A stretch of DNA of 64,000 nucleotides from Prosopocoilus inquinatus (lineage: Eukaryota > Arthropoda > Insecta > Coleoptera > Lucanidae): positions 50,516,101 to 50,580,100 of the forward strand of contig CM069872.1 of the NCBI GenBank assembly GCA_036172665.1. Reading direction: 5' to 3'. A program made the translations under genes and the position numbers. Positions 49,701 to 58,830 of this stretch are shown here, piece after piece. Positions within the stretch are counted from its first letter, which is position 1. Each line of letters starts with the position of its first letter. The notes below the pieces were generated by a model. The model saw only the letters and a program-made list of their open reading frames with translations, had not been told where the DNA came from and ran no database searches.

Positions 49701-52346
49701 ATCTTTATTGTGCGGTGTTGTTCCGAGTAAATTTAAAACAGATTAAAGATTGAGACAAAGACGTAAAATATATTTTTAAGTTTTGGAACACGCTTATTTT
49801 TTGTTTAATTCTTCGATTGCATTATTACATTTTGGTTTGTCCTTAGCTTCTGTTTTCTGTTCATAATTTTTGTTTCTCTTAAATCTTTCCATTCTTTTTC
49901 TCTCTGTATAGAAATCTCTACAATCTTCTACAATGTGTTCTTTATTCATGTTCATTTGCTCCTTCCGTAACATTCTTTAGTTGTTTCCCTTAGAATATTC
50001 ATCGTAATCCTTTTTCATTCAAATCTTAATATATTTTCATGGGACTTTTTGTGTTCATAATCGAAGTTTCGCTTTCGCAATTTAAAAAGTTAAAATTATT
50101 TACACTAAATGTTAATTTTCGAAATTAATTATTTCTTTCCAAGCATTGATCCACGGAGAATGATCATGAAATATTTGAAGGCAGATTCAGGGCCGGTTTC
50201 TCAATCAAAAGTTGCTTCAGTTTATTGCCATGGAAACAATTGTCTTCGCACTTGTTACCATGGAAATAAACCGAGTTAACCTGTGATTGAAAAACCGGGC
50301 CTCAGAGGAGAATATGTTTGGCAATTTTTTGAACTCTTTCTTTCGAACATTTTAAAACGTTCTGGCAAAAATGGTGCTTTGTAGAATTGAGTGAATTCAG
50401 GATGAATCTGTTAGGATCAGAAATTGAAATCATCTGCATCCCTTACATTCCTTTATTGATCTATCGGTGTATTCACATACTCACATCAAAAATTTATGTA
50501 CAACATACTTTAAAAAAAAATGTGCGTTAGATGAATGTTAATGTGATAAGTCTGCGGTCTGTATAAGAGTGCGACCACCAAAACGGATATTGTTGGAAAT
50601 TCCTGGTAACAAAACGCAATGTTCAATGTTCCTCTCAGATATTTAAACGGAAAAAATTATCTGCAGTTTTTAACCAGATTGACAACTCGTTTTTAGAACA
50701 ATGCGTCTCTTTCTGCAAAACCACATCACATCAGACTGCAATGTTTATTAAGTTACCCCCGTATTTTGATGATATATATCAAAACCGTTAAATTTTGTTG
50801 TTACGCGCGGTAACAACCAATCATGGAACTGCATTTAAAATTTTAAAGGACCTCTAAATTCTAACAGCCCGTTAAAGTGTTACAGAATACGCCCCTTACT
50901 GCTATAAAATAAATTATAGGTATAAGGTCAGATGATCTAAAAGAAAGCTTAGATCCCTGATCTCCCCCTTATACCAAGACTGTCAAATAGTGGAACATGA
51001 AACAAATACAGTGAAAAACAAAGATCTGACGTTATTTTATTTTATTTTTATTTTTTGGATTTTAATTCCAAGAAAAACACGCACATTGAATCCCTAAAAT
51101 TTTTAAATAATCCAGTGACGTCGCGATGATCGGATGTCATTTTATCAATTAGGGCCAGTAATCCTCACGTGACACGTCCCTAATCCTTCGGTATATATGG
51201 CAGTCACGATGCAAAGTCCAACGATAATTTCGCTGCAATAGTTCTACCCGTATTTTAGGACTAAGCTCCAAATTGTTACGCAAATAGGTGTTAAGGTTAC
51301 AACAATTTTAATTCCGTATTAATCACTCACGTTTGGTATTACTAAATGCAATCTTCTAGAAGCAATTACTTTAGTTTTTACGCAAGAAAAAATGTAGTTC
51401 CAGTTATTTTTGTTGAAGAACCTCGAAAGGAAGACATGAGTTTTTTAAACAAATTGAAATAAATTTTTTAATTACTTCTGCGTTTTTTTTGTTAAGGAAA
51501 CGGCACATGTTTATTTCCAAATCATTACTGTTTTGGTAAAGAAAAGAATGTACACACTGACTGTTCAATCAAACTTGAAAAATGGCAGACTATATCAACA
51601 ACCACAACAAAAACTATGAAACCAGACCGTTCACTTGATCACTATGTTACGTTTGCTTTGCTGTACTTACACATATTCTAGATACAAGGTTCATAAAAAA
51701 GGCAAAGCATTTAAGACATGTGCGTATTTTCAAGTTGAAATGAAACATACTGTATGTATACAATATATTGTCCAAATTTTCTTTTTTCACGCAAATAAAA
51801 AACTAAAGTGGTATCGATTTATTTTTTAGTTTCCATTTCTAATTTTTTTTTTTATAAAAAAAAAATGAATAATAAAATTATCTCTGTATAAAATGTGCAT
51901 ACATATTAATACTCATATTGTTGTAACCGTGAAATCACTACTTGAGAGCACACTCAAGTATTTATTGACATTTATCGTCAGTATTAATTGTTAATCAACT
52001 GTTGATATGACATCGTTTACTTAACTATTGAGTGCTCGTACATACTCGAAAAATTTTGCTCACCTTTGTCGACATAAGGATCCAAGTGGTTGTAGGGCAG
52101 GTACATTTTATCACAATAATTCGAATAAAGTTTGGCACTGGCATAGTCACTCATGGTCCTATAATAAGGATAGCCCCTGCTTAACAGAGTCTGTTGCAAG
52201 ATGCTGTTGCTCTCCTGTGGTAAGTTGTACCAGGGTTCGGACTTCGACGTCTCGCACGGAGATTTTGGGGATTCACACGAGTACTCGCACTTACCCGGTG
52301 AGGGCGACCCTCGCTTCTTCAAGATGTCGTCGATTAGAAAAGACAT
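34723..52346 (-). CDS. Hhex: Hhex-type homeobox transcription factor (3 exons)
   Basis: Nuclear DNA-binding regulator of the HEX/PRH family, which acts mainly as a repressor in embryonic patterning. Exons, in minus-strand order: 52346-52064, 35184-34952, 34875-34723. They join in frame to 222 residues with consensus GT-AG sites. The homeodomain is at about residues 129-188, beginning RKGGQVRFTV and ending in the recognition helix WFQNRRAKWRR (Gln50, Asn51). The sequence KGGQVRF and the proline-rich PLPYAHY just before it are typical of HEX, which separates it from NK or Bar classes. The N-terminus has FLIDDIL, fitting the eh1 FxIxxIL motif that binds Groucho/TLE corepressors. The C-terminal tail is short and acidic (NNEESDPEPDICDD). 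The first intron is about 16.9 kb and full of mobile elements. Start chosen at the ATG before SFLIDDIL. Confidence 0.93.
34952..35184 (-). other. Hhex: Hhex exon 2 (N-terminal part of homeodomain)
   Basis: It starts after TTTTGTTTTCAG and ends at CGACAG followed by GTAAG. It encodes the segment from VSAFSSVYSRG to LKLTDRQ, so the homeodomain is split within helix 3 just before VKTWFQN, as commonly seen in HEX genes. Confidence 0.9.
35185..37110. other. Hhex intron 1, proximal part
   Basis: No gene recognised. One small hairpin lies near 36180-36250: TCGGGACAG and CTGTCCCGGA around the perfect palindrome GGGCCTGCAGGCCC. The rest is AT-rich single-copy-looking intron and could hold enhancers, but nothing specific can be read. 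Confidence 0.4.
37111..39207. mobile_element. 2.1-kb non-autonomous hAT-like element in Hhex intron 1
   Basis: Perfect 8-base target duplications GACTACTG lie at 37103-37110 and 39208-39215. The left end is CAGTGGCGGCGTTACGGG. The right end, inverted, is CAGAGCCTGCCTTAATAG followed by TTGCGAGGCC, a common hAT terminus type in insects. The interior (about 37550-39050) is T-rich and made of degenerate repeats of TCGTCTTTTGTTTTT and TTTCGATCGATCG blocks. No transposase frame. Another MITE is nested at 37856. Confidence 0.85.
37856..38102. mobile_element. MITE nested in the hAT-like element
   Basis: Inverted ends ACAGTGTGGAAACTAAGC and its near complement GCTTAGTTTCCACGCTGTGT region, continuing through GGATAAAT(A/T)CGATATTT. 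It interrupts the T-rich repeats of the host element, so it is younger. Confidence 0.75.
39376..39841. mobile_element. ACAGGGTGA-ended MITE
   Basis: The left end ACAGGGTGACTCAGAATAAG pairs with the right end CTTATTCTGAATCACCCGGT, and the match continues into GTCCGACCCAT / ATGGGTCGGAAAC. Short frames inside it are not genes. Confidence 0.8.
39842..41190. other. Hhex intron 1, no gene recognised
   Basis: AT-rich intronic DNA. One frame of 109 codons at 40677-41006 has cysteine-rich content but no recognisable domain and no splice support. I see no clear repeats. Confidence 0.4.
41193..41335. repeat. Palindromic repeat TATAGCGCGTTCCAA
   Basis: ACTATAGCGCGTTCCAA on the left pairs with TTGGAACGCGCTATA on the right across about 100 bases. 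MITE-like, and no other copy was noticed in the window. Confidence 0.65.
42020..42043. repeat. (CTT)n microsatellite
   Basis: About seven CTT/TTC units sit at the start of a long pyrimidine-rich tract. Confidence 0.85.
42132..43045. repeat. Three tandem ~305-bp pyrimidine-rich units
   Basis: Units start near 42132, 42431 and 42739. Each carries GTCTT(C/T)TGTTTTCATCGTTT, then CATTGCG(A/G)TTACATTTTT, then TTTATTTGCCATCTTTGTTT, then CGTTCGTCTTTTGTTTTC, then AAATTAAGACATTTCATTTC. The plus strand is strongly T/C biased. The short frames inside it recur because of the repeat and are not genes. Confidence 0.85.
43870..44082. repeat. Inverted-repeat element around GTTGCCATGGCAAC
   Basis: The outer arms CGATTATTAACATATCTTGC and its complement are each followed inward by GTCTCTTTCATCCGTTTCAA. 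The inner arms contain CATCGTTGCCATGGCAAC and GTTGCCAAGGCAACGATG. The whole region can fold into one hairpin. Confidence 0.8.
44177..44334. repeat. CAACGTTTTGCTATAG-family palindrome
   Basis: The arms AAGTACAAAGTTTTTTTTAA and its complement enclose CAACGTTTTGCTATAGATTT followed by ATAGCTTCGTCAGGAGAAAC. It is the best-preserved large hairpin of the family at 3415, 12160, 14633 and 20103. Confidence 0.75.
44346..44490. repeat. Dispersed repeat, copy A
   Basis: Shares an AACAATAAAAC(C/T)AACAAAAA block, then TTCCTTATTA(C/A)AAGC followed by (G/A)CC(A/G)TCTGTTGG, with 46432-46545. Element ends are not resolved. Confidence 0.55.
45487..45510. repeat. (GT)n microsatellite
   Basis: Short run of alternating TG with one interruption. 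Confidence 0.8.
45520..46430. other. Hhex intron 1, no gene recognised
   Basis: AT-rich intronic sequence. Minus-strand frames of 71-111 codons here have no recognisable domain. Confidence 0.4.
46432..46545. repeat. Dispersed repeat, copy B
   Basis: Counterpart of 44346-44490, more diverged. Both lie in Hhex intron 1 in the same orientation. Confidence 0.55.
46797..46928. repeat. Palindromic MITE, AAAACGAGCTTTGTC arms
   Basis: The left arm GGAGGAGTACTTTGAAATTT continues GGCGTTAAAAACGAGCTTTGTCA and pairs with the right arm ending CCAAAGTACTCTTCCG. The loop is about 20 bases. Confidence 0.8.
46998..47207. repeat. Hairpin MITE, GTACAGTTGCGGCC ends
   Basis: TACAGTTGCGGCCTTTGAAA on the left pairs with TTTCAAAGGCCGCAACTGTA on the right. 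The perfect part of the arms is about 33 bases. Confidence 0.85.
47873..48063. mobile_element. MITE with AAGGAAAAGAATTCAGGCCAC ends
   Basis: Inverted ends GGAAAAGAATTCAGGCCACT and AGTGGCCTGAATTCTTTTCC flank about 145 bases without coding capacity. Confidence 0.85.
48064..50189. other. Hhex intron 1, no gene recognised
   Basis: AT-rich. Contains an (AAAT)n run at 48970-48993. No gene or clear transposon ends seen. Confidence 0.4.
50190..50303. repeat. GGCCCGGTTTTTC hairpin MITE in Hhex intron
   Basis: The ends GGGCCGGTTTCTCAATCA and TGATTGAAAAACCGGGCCT enclose CAGTTTATTGCCATGGAAAC and its complement. Third full member of the family at 5966 and 22629. Confidence 0.8.
50304..52063. other. Hhex intron 1, distal part
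   Basis: AT-rich, with no gene recognised. It ends at the Hhex exon 1 donor (AAAG followed by GTGAGC on the minus strand). Confidence 0.4.
52064..52346 (-). other. Hhex: Hhex exon 1 (coding)
   Basis: Encodes the N-terminal 94 residues, including the eh1-like FLIDDIL at residues 3-9, several Ser-Pro sites (SPSPG, SPKSP) and a Tyr-rich stretch ending PYNHLDPYVDK. The exon ends with a one-base overhang that completes a valine codon with exon 2. A plus-strand open frame over the same bases is a shadow. Confidence 0.88.
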
Positions 52347-53004
52347 TTTTTAACTAATAAAATTAATTCGAAATTGGTTATGAGCTCGTTGATTTCGAGC
52401 ACTTCGCGCGACGTCGAAATTTTTGCGATGCGTTTCCGTCGGAGCAATAATAATTTATATGCTTCGGAGATAGTGATTGAGGTCGGGATTTTCAAAGGGC
52501 TGTGGATTGGCTGCGCCTTATCAAGTTGTAGCGACGATTGTTTCCGCTTGTTTTTCTGATTAGATACAGGCTATTCTCATCGCCGTTTTTTTTTTTTCCT
52601 CCCCCCCTTACGGTACCTTATAGGTACTTACAGTTACGTTTACGGGAATCATCATTAAATTATCTTTATTGATGTTTACTTTTCGTTAATAGACGCTCGA
52701 ATAATCTTGTGAGTGTTTGTGTTTGTGATTAATTTATTATCGAAGAGATCGTCGTCGAGTTTCGATGAAAGGAAATTCTGCGAAAAGTTGACTTACAAAC
52801 GATTTTTGCTAAAGTCAATAAAATGTACGTAAACATCTTTCGAAACTTTGCCTTAATTTTAAATGCAACGTTCTCAATTTTCTTGAATTCATTTTTGCTA
52901 TAGTTGGGTTGGGTTGAATGCTCGCCGAACGGAGACAATTTGAATTTCCCGCGTCCTCTATCTAGTGATTTTTACTTGTTGTGCGTGGCTTTTATGAAAA
53001 ATGA
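52347..53004. other. Presumed Hhex promoter and 5' UTR region
   Basis: Lies directly upstream of the Hhex start on the minus strand. No convincing TATA box could be assigned. Slightly GC-richer near 52370-52520. Confidence 0.35.
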
Positions 53005-53005
53005 T

Positions 53006-53142
53006 GGGCGCGCTCAGAGACGCTCAGCGGCTAAGTTGGTTACCCAGCAATCGTTTCTGGTTGGCTTACATTAAGGTAATAGCCAATCATAATCGACTGC
53101 TGAGCAAGCAACTCGACCGCTGAGCGTCCGCTGAACGCGCCT
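53006..53142. repeat. GGGCGCGCTCAG-ended palindromic MITE, copy 1
   Basis: The left end GGGCGCGCTCAGAGACGCTC and the right end GAGCGTCCGCTGAACGCGCC are inverted copies. The inner part has CAGCAATCGTTTCTGGTTGG and its complement. A second member is at 63536-63671. Confidence 0.8.
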
Positions 53143-53208
53143 AATGTTAACTATACAAAATATTTAAATTTAGTATTTAAATTAATTCATATTACACATT
53201 TTATATAT

Positions 53209-54052
53209 TGTTACAGCCGTGACGCGCAAATAGATCTATTTTCAGTAGAGAGTCCTGCCATCTTGCGTCACAGAACATGATCAAAGCTTCTCGATGGTTC
53301 CAGCAAGGACGAGTAAAGTCGAGAAGACAAAGATCTACTATAAAAGTCCGCACACGCGCGCCAGTTAGGTAGTTAGAAATTGGCAAGCGAAGGATTCATA
53401 CCTCGAATAAATAAAAAGTACATTTTGTAAAAGTATTATTTGACTTTTAAAATATCATTAGCTGTTAGTAATATGTGAGCATTCGCTCCTCCAAAACCAA
53501 AATTATTCAAAGCTGAAAAGGTTATTTGTTTTTTTTTTTTTTAAATCTTCGTGAAATTTTTATTTGAAATAGATTAATTTCATCACAGAAGTATTGGTAT
53601 GTGACGAGATTTAGGTAGACTTCAAAGTGAAGTGCAAATTATCTGAAATATTTTGTCGTTCATCGGGAGTTGAAAATTTTTGAGAAGAGAATTTAGGGAA
53701 TTTATTATATTGTTACAGCCGTGACTCGCAAGTAAATCTATTTTTAGCACCAGTCAACCCATCTTGTGTCACAGAATGTTATCGAAGTTTCTCATTCATT
53801 TCCGGTACGTTACAGAATACAGGCGGCATCTACTATAAAAACCATACCGGCCCGCCAGTGGGAGAGATATAAGTTAGCAAGCGAAGAGTTCATACCTCTA
53901 ATAAATAGGAAGTACATTTTTTGAAGTGTTATTTGATAGACAAGCGTTGCAGCTCATTACTGTTGTGCTTTTAATTGTGTAAAGCGACAATTTGTAATTA
54001 CAGTGTTCTGAAAATTAACGACTGTAATTTGTGAACCCCCAAATTCGTAACA
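53209..54052 (+). mobile_element. Composite: LTR piece + antisense FAS copy-2 fragment + LTR
   Basis: Three parts flanked as a whole by ATAT (53205-53208 and 54053-54056). Positions 53209 to about 53441 are the first two thirds of a diverged LTR (TGTTACAGCCGTGAC, TATA box, AATAAA). Positions 53438-53710 are the reverse complement of FAS copy 2 exon 8 start plus the end of its intron 7, matching about 25389-25700. Positions 53711-54052 are a full 342-base LTR, closer to the one at 25047-25388 than to the left piece. The join in the left LTR falls at the shared bases TTGA. Confidence 0.88.
53438..53525 (-). pseudogene. FAS copy-2 exon 8 fragment (KS C-terminal motif)
   Basis: Read on the minus strand it contains the intron 7 acceptor and the start of exon 8, including the NNFGFGGANAHIL block. 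Spelling follows copy 2 (TTACTAACAGCTAATGAT) and not copy 1. It is a gene fragment without its neighbouring exons and cannot encode an enzyme. Confidence 0.9.
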
Positions 54053-54056
54053 ATAT

Positions 54057-54835
54057 CATTAATCAATTAATTAAAAAACTACGTTTTATTATCTTCGTAA
54101 TGATTGATACGTTGTTGAATCACATTAATCTATGTAGTTGCTAACTTCAGTGGCGTTTCACCTAGCTTTACCAAAAAGTTGAAAAACTTAATGAGAAAGA
54201 AACTATTTTTAATTTGATTTAATTTTAATTTAAAGTACTCACTTGAAATTTTCCAAACTGACGTTAAATGAATTTCTGTTTCAATTCGTTGGCAACACTG
54301 GAGGGAGCTAAGCCACGCATGCGCATCGCGCAAGATATTCGGGGGCACAGGGTTGCCAGATTTAATGAAATTCTGTCTTTTATGATACATTTCAGACATA
54401 TTTATGGTGTCTAAATATCTTATTTGGCGCCTGATTTGAACTACTTTTGTTGCCTTCACATAACGACAAATAAAAAAATATACATTGTGATCAGTCTCAA
54501 GTGTCCTGGTTGGTAACAAAAAGATCCCTACGTCAGTACATTTTTATGTTTGATAGTTTACAAACATGATTCAGTAATTTATTATTTCCGTCGAAGTGTC
54601 AGACGTTGTGCTGTCACTCGTGTTTATTGCTATAACAACGACATAACCAAAACATAACCTTCTTTTGACAGATTAAAACCGGATATGGAATAGATCATGA
54701 CAGGCAATTATTTGGTCACGTCACCTTGAAGTAAGTTTTGCCAACTCAGGACAGTTGACACTGACCATTCAGTACAATGTGATCAATAATAACTGTCCAC
54801 ACCACTACTTTAATTTAATTTATAAGTATTCTGTG
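54057..54835. other. No gene recognised
   Basis: A 129-codon minus-strand frame (54130-54519) shows no family motif. The sequence TGGCAACACTGG and similar short words look like decayed repeats. Confidence 0.35.
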
Positions 54836-54889
54836 ATGAGAATCGTTATCTTTTGTTTTTTATTCGTTTCATATTTTTTCTCTCTTTCT

Positions 54890-55640
54890 TTTTCGTTTTC
54901 TACTTTTCACAGTTCTCTTTTGATTGTTACGAGTTTGTTTTTACTTGCAAAAACTTTCGTCGGTCTTCCTTTGTCTTTTTGCTCATCGTAGTATCCTAGT
55001 ACCTACTTCTGTTTCTGTTTTTTTTAAATTCATTTTATGCTGTCGTATTTCTCTTTTGTTTATTTTTACCAAATTGATTTTTCACTTTTGTTAATTGACG
55101 CCTTTTTGCAGTTATCTTTTGTTTTCTACTTTAATTTTTCCGTTCGTTTGTTTTATTTTGTCTTTTTGTTTCCTGCTAGTTTCTTGACTTGCGAAAGATT
55201 TCGATCAGAGAATCGCAGGTATTTCTTTTTTTTGATTAATTACTTTTTTTCTATTCAGTCTTTTGTTTCTTTTTTCATGTTTCTTGTATTTTTTTTCTTT
55301 TAATCGAATTGGTTTTCACATTTGATTGACTACTTTTCACAGTTCTCATTTGTTTCCTACAAGTTTGTTTTTGTTTGCAAATACTTTCGTCGACTTACAT
55401 TTTTTTTTACTCCACCTAGTACTATAGTCCTAGTATTTTTTTTATTGATTTTATCTGTGGCATTTCTCTTTTGTTTATTTTTACCAAATTCATTTTTCAC
55501 ATTTCGTTGATTGACGCTTTCACACAGTTTTATCTTTAGTTTTATATTGAATTTTTTTTTAATTTTTCATTACAAGATTCATTTGGTTTATGTTCATTTT
55601 AGTCGTCAACCTTCTTTGGTTTTTTTTTCTTCTGTTCGTT
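54890..55640. repeat. T-rich tandem repeats, ~415-435-bp unit
   Basis: TACTTTTCACAGTTCTC recurs at about 54899 and 55331, and CTCTTTTGTTTATTTTTACC at about 55051 and 55464. The composition and word content (CTTTTGTTT, TTCGTCG) resemble the interior of the 37111-39207 element and the 42132-43045 repeat. Two hAT-like starts follow at 55644 (CAGAGGTGGATTTAGGCATG) and 55845 (CAGTGGCGTAACTAG). Confidence 0.65.
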
Positions 55641-56331
55641 ACAGAGGTGGATTTAGGCATGGTCTGCCCCCGTTCAATCAAATGGCCCCCTTCGCGGTTA
55701 AAAAATAAACAAAAGAGAAATATGACTTCTATTTATAGAATATTTTATTTATAAGAATAAAAGTTGTTTTCCACCATCTGATTGGCACTTAATTGTGAAT
55801 TTGACTTCAGAAAGTTTGACTTTCTATTTCAATCGCCCTCAGTGGCGTAACTAGAAGTCAGGCCGCCGGGTAGCAAAATTTTTATTAGCGCCTTTTAACA
55901 AGTAAATTCATTTTTTGAAAAGCAGACACTATTCATGAGTGACAGAAGTTATAATTTTAAGTTAAGAAAAATCCGAACAATTTGTCAAAAAACATAAAAA
56001 TATCGAGTTGAAATGTTAAATTTAATAAATCGAAATCTTACAGCGACTCTTTTCGCTGTTCCAGCTTTACATGGCAAAGTCAATACTCTTAGCTTCTAAG
56101 CACAAGTTGCGTGAGTCATTTTTTTCAAAATACAAAATAAATACCTACGAATTATATTAAACTCATTTCAAGAATATTAAAGCGAGGTTTACATAATGAA
56201 AATAACGTGCCCGGGTTTTGTTGTTCGCTACGGTACCGTTGTCGAAACCCAGTTAAAAGAACTGTTGATACTACAAAACGATAAAAAAATTAATCGCCAA
56301 TAAAATTAAGAGCACATTTTATTTGGCTATT

Positions 56332-56780
56332 TGCAATACCGCACCCAGATTAGTATTGTATCGATTTATTTATTTGGCAGATATTTGACGTAACGCCGGG
56401 AACGTCAAGATTGTAGGTTATGTGTATAGTATTTGGGAGTGCATCAAACTAAATGCAATTTAAAATATTTTGTTGTACCGTAAAAATAATTTCAAATAAA
56501 TTAATCGGAAATATCCAGCGTTCTAATTGACATTTGAAATGTGAAATGACACTTGTCAACGATGCTTTCACTTGACAGCTGTCACTGTTAAGCTCTAAAC
56601 ACTCTAGTTTCTTCAATTTCGCTATTTGGAACACTGCAACCGAATGTATTTCGTTGATTTATTTGTTTGACAGATGTTTGACGTTACGTCAGGAGCGACA
56701 AGATTGTAGATTATGTGAATATAATTTGACTGTGCATTAAACGAAATCAAATTAAAATATTGTGCTGTACCAAATCCAAT
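56332..56780. repeat. Two tandem ~300-bp-spaced copies of a dispersed repeat
   Basis: Both copies contain GATTTATT(T/G)GTTTG(A/G)CAGAT, then TTTGACGT(A/T)ACG, then CAAGATTGTAG(G/A)TTATGTG, then AAAATATT(T/G)TG(T/C)TGTACC. A third relative occurs at about 63365-63500. Confidence 0.65.
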
Positions 56781-57028
56781 AGAAAATTAAATTTTTAACA
56801 GAATCGCAACCCATTCAAGATGGTTCTAAAATGTTATTTTCTACTGACTTATCTTCTTGTGTTCTTTTGTCATAAGAAAAATTAACTTTCTCTTCAAGAA
56901 CTTTGAAGAAGACTTAACGAAATCATTGTGGATATAGATAAGTTTGGTTAAATCATCCTATTTTGAGCCCAGGAATCTGTGGTTAAGCCATGTACACGGA
57001 ATTTAGAGACATCCTGTATACACCTTTT

Positions 57029-57695
57029 ACAGGCTGTTTCAAATTCGAGCTCGCTTATTTGAAGAGATAGACGGTAGGTTTAAATTTGGCAAAGTTGCTA
57101 AATTTGATGAGCATTAGTAATCCGGAGAGATTTTTTTTATGTTAACAGTTATTCGAAATAATTGTAAAAAAAGAAAAATTGTCATTTTCTTATTTTGCCT
57201 CTATCTTCTTTATTTAAAGAGATATCAAAAAAATTAAAATACTTTCTTAAGGCACTTTTCAATTCTCTACACAACGTTAGCCACTATTCTTCTATAACAC
57301 GTTTCGTCAAATTGATATCATCATCAAGTTACTTTTTTTCTTACGGTGCCCATATTGAAATTTGGTGGCAAAAGAATCTACGCATTATGCCAATTACGGC
57401 ACGGCAAGATAGCACATGGTATAAAAATTCTTTAAAACAAGGCCAAAATAAAAACATTTAATGTGAGGCAAGAGAAAGAAGATAGTTTTGGGTTTAAATT
57501 AAAAACAATGAGTTCGTTAGACACTAATTTACTAAATACTCTTTTTACAATTATTTTGAATAAGAAATTTTTTCTCTCCGGATTATTAATATTGACTCAT
57601 CAAGTTAAGCAACCTTGCCAAATTTAAACCTAGCATCTATCTCTTCAAATAAGCGAGATCCCTATATGGTGAGGATTGAATTTGAAGCAGCCTGT
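57029..57695. mobile_element. ACAGGCTGTTTCAAATTC-ended long inverted-repeat MITE
   Basis: The left end ACAGGCTGTTTCAAATTC pairs with the right end GAATTTGAAGCAGCCTGT. The arms (about 160 bases) continue through CTCGCTTATTTGAAGAGATA and its complement. The interior (57195-57461) has an open frame without a recognised domain. Confidence 0.85.
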
Positions 57696-57779
57696 ATATT
57701 AAGCAATACAAGTTCCATCAATATGTATTAAAATAGCTTTGCTTGTAATTTGTTTATTTATTTCTCAAATGCAAAAACC

Positions 57780-58830
57780 AACAGATAAAACAGCGACATC
57801 CTACGATCGCTTTTTGACCTGACATTGCAGTAGGATAGACAAATTGAAGCGGATTTGCTACCTAATAAGTCCCCCATACAAGGCGGCCATGCTTACTGTC
57901 AAAGCATAATGAAAGTTTTACAAAATCTTTTTGCAAATCGTTTTTGATTGCAGTGAAAACCTCGAGCAGTCTCTGTACAGCTGTTTCAGCCCTGTTTGGG
58001 GTTCATCAGCAGAGACGTAGCTCGACATTCCCACTGCAAACCAAAAACAAACAAACAAAAAAGGCTGAAACAGCTGTACAGAGGCTGCTCGATGTTTTCA
58101 CTGCAATCAAAAACGATTTGCAACAATTCTTTTTTTGCAAAAACTAACGTCCATCCTGTTTGGCCTTTTAAAAAAGAAATAAATGACTCACCTCACTGCT
58201 ACCCAGACAGCATACCGACGTGGAACTGTAACAATACACGTATTTAATAAATTAAATTGAGAAAAATTATGATTTTACTTACCCTACCGTTTTACGAAGC
58301 GTGCAGTTCTAGTGCCGAAAATCACCCCAACCAGCAACCACAAAACACCCACACACACACACACGCACACACTAAAAAAGAAGAAAAAACCAATTAGAAA
58401 AATTGTGGTAGTAAAGTCTCGATAAATTAATAATTTAAAAAGCTTAATTTTAAATAGATAAAACAGCGACATCTTGCGATCGCTTTTTGGTCACGTCGTT
58501 TTTGGTTTGCAGTGAAAATTTCAAGCTACGTTTCTGCCGAAGAAGCGCCAAATAGGGCTGAAACAGCTGTACAGAGGCTGCTCGAGGATTTCACTGCAAT
58601 TAAAAACGATTTGCAACAAAATTTCTTAATTTTAAACATTAAGAAGAAAATTTTTGTTGCAAATCGTTTTTGATTGCAGTGAGAACCTCGATCAGCCTCT
58701 GTCCAGCTGTTTCAGCCCTGTTTGGGGCTTCGTCAGCAGAGACGTAGCTCGACATTCCCACTGCAAACCAAAAACTACTGCATAGTCAGATCAAAAAGCG
58801 ATCGTAGGATGTCGCTGTTTAATCTGTTCC
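57780..58830. mobile_element. Foldback element, AACAGAT-AAAACAGCGACAT ends
   Basis: The ends CAGCGACATCCTACGATCGC and GCGATCGTAGGATGTCGCTG are perfect inverted repeats. Inside are several copies, in both orientations, of a block with GAAAACCTCGAGCAG, CTCTGTACAGCTGTTTCAGC and GCAGAGACGTAGCTCGACAT. A (CA)n run lies at 58346-58374. A second start-like end at 58452-58490 (AAAACAGCGACATCTTGCGA) shows that two related elements are nested or joined. A relative sits at 10540. Confidence 0.8.

Noticed and set aside
52028..52357. Plus-strand 109-codon open frame
   Set aside because: It is the complement of Hhex exon 1, which has a clear motif, start and splice donor on the minus strand.
54130..54519. 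129-codon minus-strand open frame
   Set aside because: No family motif, AT-rich repeat-laden context, no conserved counterpart.
54755..55708. Hydrophobic open frames that look like transmembrane proteins
   Set aside because: Same cause: a polypyrimidine repeat array read in frame.
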